DNA of 64,000 bases from Chloroflexota bacterium (lineage in GTDB: Bacteria; Chloroflexota; Anaerolineae; UBA4142): assembly GCA_016208315.1 (NCBI GenBank), contig JACQYF010000106.1, forward strand, positions 1 to 64,000. Reading direction: 5' to 3'. The notes under the pieces were generated by a model. It was not told the origin of the DNA, did no database searches, and was given only the letters and a program-made list of their open reading frames with translations. Of the stretch, positions 61,656 to 64,000 are shown in pieces (within the stretch, counting starts at the first letter, position 1; the number at the start of each line of letters is the position of its first letter). The translations under genes and the position numbers were made by a program.

Positions 61656-62264
61656 CTAACCGTGCGGCGCGCCTTCGATGATCTTGCCGGTGTTGACGAC
61701 GAGTTCTACGCTCGTGTCGGATGGAATCGCGAGTGCATCGCCCTTTGCATCCGTGGTCGCGACGGGCTGATTGCCGGCGACGAATTGGATGACCATGCGA
61801 TCCAGACTGCGCGGCGCGGGACCTTCGATGTAGGTGCCGTCTTTGGTATACTTGCTCCCGTGGCAAGGACATTCAAACCGGCCCGAGACGGTCTGCCAGT
61901 CGTACAAGCAGCCGAGATGGACGCACACATCGTACAAGGCGATGATCGCGCCGTTCACATTGGTGAGCCAGAACTTGCCTTCCTGATTGTGAATCGGCGG
62001 GTCATCCGGTTTGGGCAGCACGTCGCCGGCTTTGCCCAGCGCGAAAACGCCGCCAAACTCACCGGCCTTGAAGCGGGGAAAAGAGAAAAAGTATGTCGCG
62101 CCGCCAAATCCGACGACCAACACAAAACCGAGACTGGCGAGCCACGCGTAATTGAGAAACTCGCGACGCGTGAGGGGTACCGAGGCCGGCGTAGCCGCCG
62201 CAGCGGGATGGGTTTCGGCGCTCTTAGCCGGGGATACGGTTGCGGGCTTGGCTTCAGCAGCCAT
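61656..62264 (-). CDS. Rieske 2Fe-2S protein of the bc-type complex
   Basis: 202 residues. Ala/Pro-rich N-terminus, Tat-like LTRREFLNYAWLASLGFVL helix, then the Rieske fold with CVHLGCLYDW (CxH) and FECPCHGSKY (CxxH). Takes electrons from menaquinol at the outer face. Start ATG 62264 with AGGAGACTG. First gene of the operon; the tRNA-Sec gene lies upstream in divergent orientation. Confidence 0.94.
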   Translation of the reverse strand: MAAEAKPATVSPAKSAETHPAAAATPASVPLTRREFLNYAWLASLGFVLVVGFGGATYFFSFPRFKAGEFGGVFALGKAGDVLPKPDDPPIHNQEGKFWLTNVNGAIIALYDVCVHLGCLYDWQTVSGRFECPCHGSKYTKDGTYIEGPAPRSLDRMVIQFVAGNQPVATTDAKGDALAIPSDTSVELVVNTGKIIEGAPHG

Positions 62265-62357
62265 AGGGTATCAGTCTCCTTCCGTGGACTCGAAAAGCGC
62301 GGCTATTATAGCATAACGAATTTGAAAATTCAAGGGGCGGCCGCGAATGTAAAATTT

Positions 62358-62386
62358 TTGACAAAGCGAAACAGGTGTGTTACATT
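62358..62386 (+). promoter_or_regulatory. Sigma-70 promoter of tRNA-Sec
   Basis: TTGACA (62358-62363), 17-bp spacer, TACATT (62381-62386). The tRNA 5' end is 8 nt after the -10 box. As good a promoter as any in the window. Confidence 0.8.
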
Positions 62387-62394
62387 AATCGCAT

Positions 62395-62486
62395 GGAGGC
62401 GATTGAGTCCCGGTGGGCTCCGCGGTCTTCAAAACCGTTGCGAGGCGCAAACCGTCTCGGGTGAGTTCGACTCTCATTCGCTTCCG
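62395..62486 (+). tRNA. selC: tRNA-Sec (UCA), selC
   Basis: 92 nt. An 8-bp acceptor stem GGAGGCGA / TCGCTTCC (one G.U) with G73, a long variable arm (CGAGGCGCAAACCGTCTCG) and anticodon loop CTTCAAA giving UCA. These are the hallmarks of selenocysteine tRNA. CCA is not encoded. Decodes UGA when SelB and a SECIS element are present; the DsbA-like gene at 22959-23657 is a probable client. selA, selB and selD are not in the window. Confidence 0.95.
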
Positions 62487-62492
62487 CGAAAA

Positions 62493-62568
62493 GTGACGAG
62501 TGACGCGTGACAGGTGACGAGACCCTTCGACTTTGCTCAGGGCGTCACCCGTCACTTGTCACTCGTCA
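62493..62568. repeat. Inverted repeat of GTGACGA words with a CCCTTCGAC core
   Basis: Left arm GTGACGAGTGACGCGTGACA... and right arm ...TCACTTGTCACTCGTCA pair over about 26 bp. The centre contains CCCTTCGACTTTGCTCAGGG. Sits between tRNA-Sec and the GIY-YIG gene and can terminate tRNA-Sec transcription. Confidence 0.85.
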
Positions 62569-62576
62569 TGAATTTT

Positions 62577-62828
62577 ATGAGACGCTCTGCCTACGTTTAT
62601 TTGCTCTTGTGCGCGGACGGGACGGTCTACACCGGCTGGACGTTTGACCTGGCGCGCCGGGTCGAAACGCACCAAAAGGGACGCGGCGCGCGCTATACCT
62701 GCGGCCGGCGGCCCGTCACGTTGATCTATAACGAACGCTTACGCTCGCAGGGCGATGCCATGCGCCGCGAGGCGGAGATCAAGCGGTGGAGTCGCGCTCG
62801 AAAGCTGAAACTGGCGAGCAAGATCTGA
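62577..62828 (+). CDS. GIY-YIG domain protein (YhbQ-like)
   Basis: 83 residues, typical size for stand-alone UPF0213 proteins. YVYLLLCADGTVYTGWT contains the GIY-YIG pair as VYLL...VYTG; LARRVETHQKGRGARYTCGR and EAEIKRWSRARKLKL complete the domain with catalytic Arg and Glu positions. Nuclease fold of uncertain role. ATG 62577 or 62568; no clear ribosome-binding site as the upstream bases belong to a palindromic repeat. Confidence 0.88.
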   Translation: MRRSAYVYLLLCADGTVYTGWTFDLARRVETHQKGRGARYTCGRRPVTLIYNERLRSQGDAMRREAEIKRWSRARKLKLASKI

Positions 62829-62913
62829 AACGTAAAGCGTAAAAAACGTAAAGCGTAAGACGCGCCCTGAGCGAAGTCGAAGGGTCACGTTTTACGTTTT
62901 GCGTTTTACGCTG
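62827..62913. repeat. CGTAAAACG-family inverted repeat, second composite copy
   Basis: GAAACGTAAAGCGTAAAAAA... on the left and ACGTTTTACGTTTTGCGTTT on the right, with GCCCTGAGCGAAGTCGAAGG in the centre. Same composite as 52211-52303. Confidence 0.87.
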
Positions 62914-62922
62914 GGAGTCTCC

Positions 62923-63906
62923 ATGTCCTTGATACGTTTATTGCACGAAATCCGCCTGGGCGATAAGGACCAAGTGGGCGAAAAGGCCGCTCACCTCGGC
63001 GAGTTGATTTACGCGGGTTTTGACGTGCCGCACGGTATCTGCATTACCGCCGACGCGTACCGCGCAATACTTGCCGAGAATCGGATTGACGCCCAGATTC
63101 CGGCGCGGCTCGCGGCTACGGATATTGACGACCCCGTGGAATTGGAAGAGGCCGCGGAGGAAATTCGAGCGTGGATTGAGAATGCCGCGATGCCCGCGAA
63201 CTTGGTCCAGGAGCTAGTAGGACAAGATGCATCGGCATCGCAGGTGCCGCCCTTGTCCTACAAGCCCTACGCGGTTCGCGTCTCACGGATCGTCGAGGAT
63301 GTGGTCAATCCGCGAGCTTCGGGATTGGCGCAAGCGTTTCTGGGAGTGCTCGGAACCGACGCCGTACTGGCGCACGTTCACAAGTGCTGGGCAACGCCCT
63401 GGACTTCACGCGCGATCTATTACCGCCATCGCAAGAAAATGGGTCAGCAAGTGGCGGTAGCCGTCGTCGTTCAACCGATGGTCGCGGCCGACGCCGCGGG
63501 GGTCATGTTCACCGCGAATCCCCTGACGATGGCAGAGGACGAGATTCACATTGACGCCACCTGGGGCTTGGGCGAGCCGGTTATCGCCGCGCGGTGGCAG
63601 CCCGATCGCTTTGTGGTTCGCAATAGCGATATGGCAATTCACACTCGCGATGTGGCAAGCAAGCAGGTCATGGAGATTGGCGCGAAAGACGGCGGACTCG
63701 AAACCCTCAGCGTGCCGCCCGAAAAGCAGACCCTCGCGTGCCTGAGCGACGAGCAAGCGGTGGCACTGGCCGAGTTGGGCATTCAAGCCCAGGCGCACTT
63801 TGGGCGTCCGCAAGACATCGAATGGTGCCGCGTAGGCGACCGGTTCACCATCGTGCAGACGCGCGCGCTCTACGGCACGATGCAAGTCCCCAGGGTCACC
63901 ACTTGA
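62923..63906 (+). CDS. PEP-synthase/PPDK-type ATP-binding domain, stand-alone and divergent
   Basis: 327 residues matching only the N-terminal PPDK domain: KDQVGEKAAHLGELIYAGFD, GVMFTANPLTMAEDEIHIDA, TWGLGEPVIAARWQPDRFVV and GRPQDIEWCRVGDRFTIVQTR. The phosphohistidine and PEP-binding domains are absent. The usual VRSSATxED segment reads VRVSRIVED, so phosphotransfer is doubtful. Residues about 98-113 are encoded by a copy of the 44-bp palindromic element. ATG 62923. A regulatory or decayed relative is possible. Confidence 0.8.
   Translation: MSLIRLLHEIRLGDKDQVGEKAAHLGELIYAGFDVPHGICITADAYRAILAENRIDAQIPARLAATDIDDPVELEEAAEEIRAWIENAAMPANLVQELVGQDASASQVPPLSYKPYAVRVSRIVEDVVNPRASGLAQAFLGVLGTDAVLAHVHKCWATPWTSRAIYYRHRKKMGQQVAVAVVVQPMVAADAAGVMFTANPLTMAEDEIHIDATWGLGEPVIAARWQPDRFVVRNSDMAIHTRDVASKQVMEIGAKDGGLETLSVPPEKQTLACLSDEQAVALAELGIQAQAHFGRPQDIEWCRVGDRFTIVQTRALYGTMQVPRVTT
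63217..63261. repeat. 45-bp palindromic element, copy 2, inside a coding sequence
   Basis: Differs from 19117-19160 by a few substitutions and one inserted base. Its 45 bases keep the reading frame and encode VGQDASASQVPPLSY just before the ATP-site segment YAVR. Confidence 0.9.
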
Positions 63907-64000
63907 CCGCCGACACTCACGCGCAACTCGTAGACGCCTGGATCCAGCGGCGCGTTGCCATCTTGGAAAAGTTGAAGCCACGTCCCTTCCTGCGGTCCAA
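63870..64000 (-). CDS. C-terminus of an unknown protein (runs off the window)
   Basis: Minus-strand frame open from the window edge to TAG at 63870: GPQEGTWLQLFQDGNAPLDP then GVYELRVSVGGQVVTLGTC. It reads like the last beta-strands of an extracytoplasmic immunoglobulin-like domain. It overlaps the end of the PPDK-type gene by 37 bp in convergent orientation. Too short to identify. Confidence 0.5.
   Translation of the reverse strand, partial: GPQEGTWLQLFQDGNAPLDPGVYELRVSVGGQVVTLGTCIVP

Overview
The window is about 64 kb of GC-rich bacterial chromosome with no rRNA, phage, transposase or CRISPR array. The gene set points to an aerobic or facultative Chloroflexota lineage, probably Anaerolineae-like. 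The evidence is a proton-pumping NADH dehydrogenase, a Rieske/cytochrome b/diheme cytochrome c complex, xanthine-dehydrogenase-type Mo enzymes, a T-box leader, many class I methyltransferases, and intergenic repeats containing CCCTGAGCGAAG-type words that I associate with that phylum. The taxonomic call is inference.

Layout. 1-3.1 kb: 5' end of thrS (minus strand), a membrane protein, two unknown genes, a T-box leader with a threonine-like specifier, tRNA-Val(GAC), and gene debris (copies of HAD and ABC-transporter C-termini). 3.1-7 kb: CNNM/CorC-type membrane protein, a broken ECF sigma factor, a methyltransferase and a CDF metal exporter. 7-12.1 kb: peptide/nickel-type ABC importer (two permeases and a binding protein, no ATPase), flavin reductase and a PIG-L-like protein without its metal ligands. 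12.1-16 kb: a metal P-type ATPase with an internal deletion, its ArsR regulator, a methyltransferase and a divergent TetR. 16-23.7 kb: HAD phosphatase, Zn alcohol dehydrogenase, alpha/beta hydrolase, NHL propeller, FtsX-type permease, and a DsbA-family protein whose first redox residue is an in-frame TGA, read here as selenocysteine. 23.7-33.7 kb: xanthine-dehydrogenase-type genes with XdhC and an M20 amidohydrolase, interrupted by toxin-antitoxin modules whose toxins are mostly truncated. 33.7-41 kb: small membrane proteins, xseB, a DUF212 protein, a DUF362 lipoprotein, a NapH-NapG-like polyferredoxin, a methyltransferase and more toxin-antitoxin remnants. 41-51.2 kb: an NFACT protein and a partial complex I cluster (nuoA, E, H, J, K, L, M, N). 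51.3-55.5 kb: copper operon (csoR, copA, small membrane protein, methyltransferase, YHS protein). 55.6-62.3 kb: AI-2E-type permease, a membrane-anchored glycoside hydrolase and the Rieske/b/c operon. 62.3-64 kb: tRNA-Sec with a near-consensus promoter, a GIY-YIG protein, an ATP-binding domain of PEP-synthase type and the end of another gene.

Two signals stand out. First, a selenocysteine DsbA-like protein (TGA at 23421-23423, UxxC motif, hairpin just downstream) and selC itself at 62395 occur in the same window. Second, many short palindromic repeats, each built from a degenerate 6-16-nt word on two inverted arms, sit between genes and also inside genes without breaking the frame. They form interdomain linkers, C-terminal tails and an extra stem inside the T-box leader. 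They resemble in concept the protein-coding palindromic elements of Rickettsia, but the sequences are unrelated as far as I can see.
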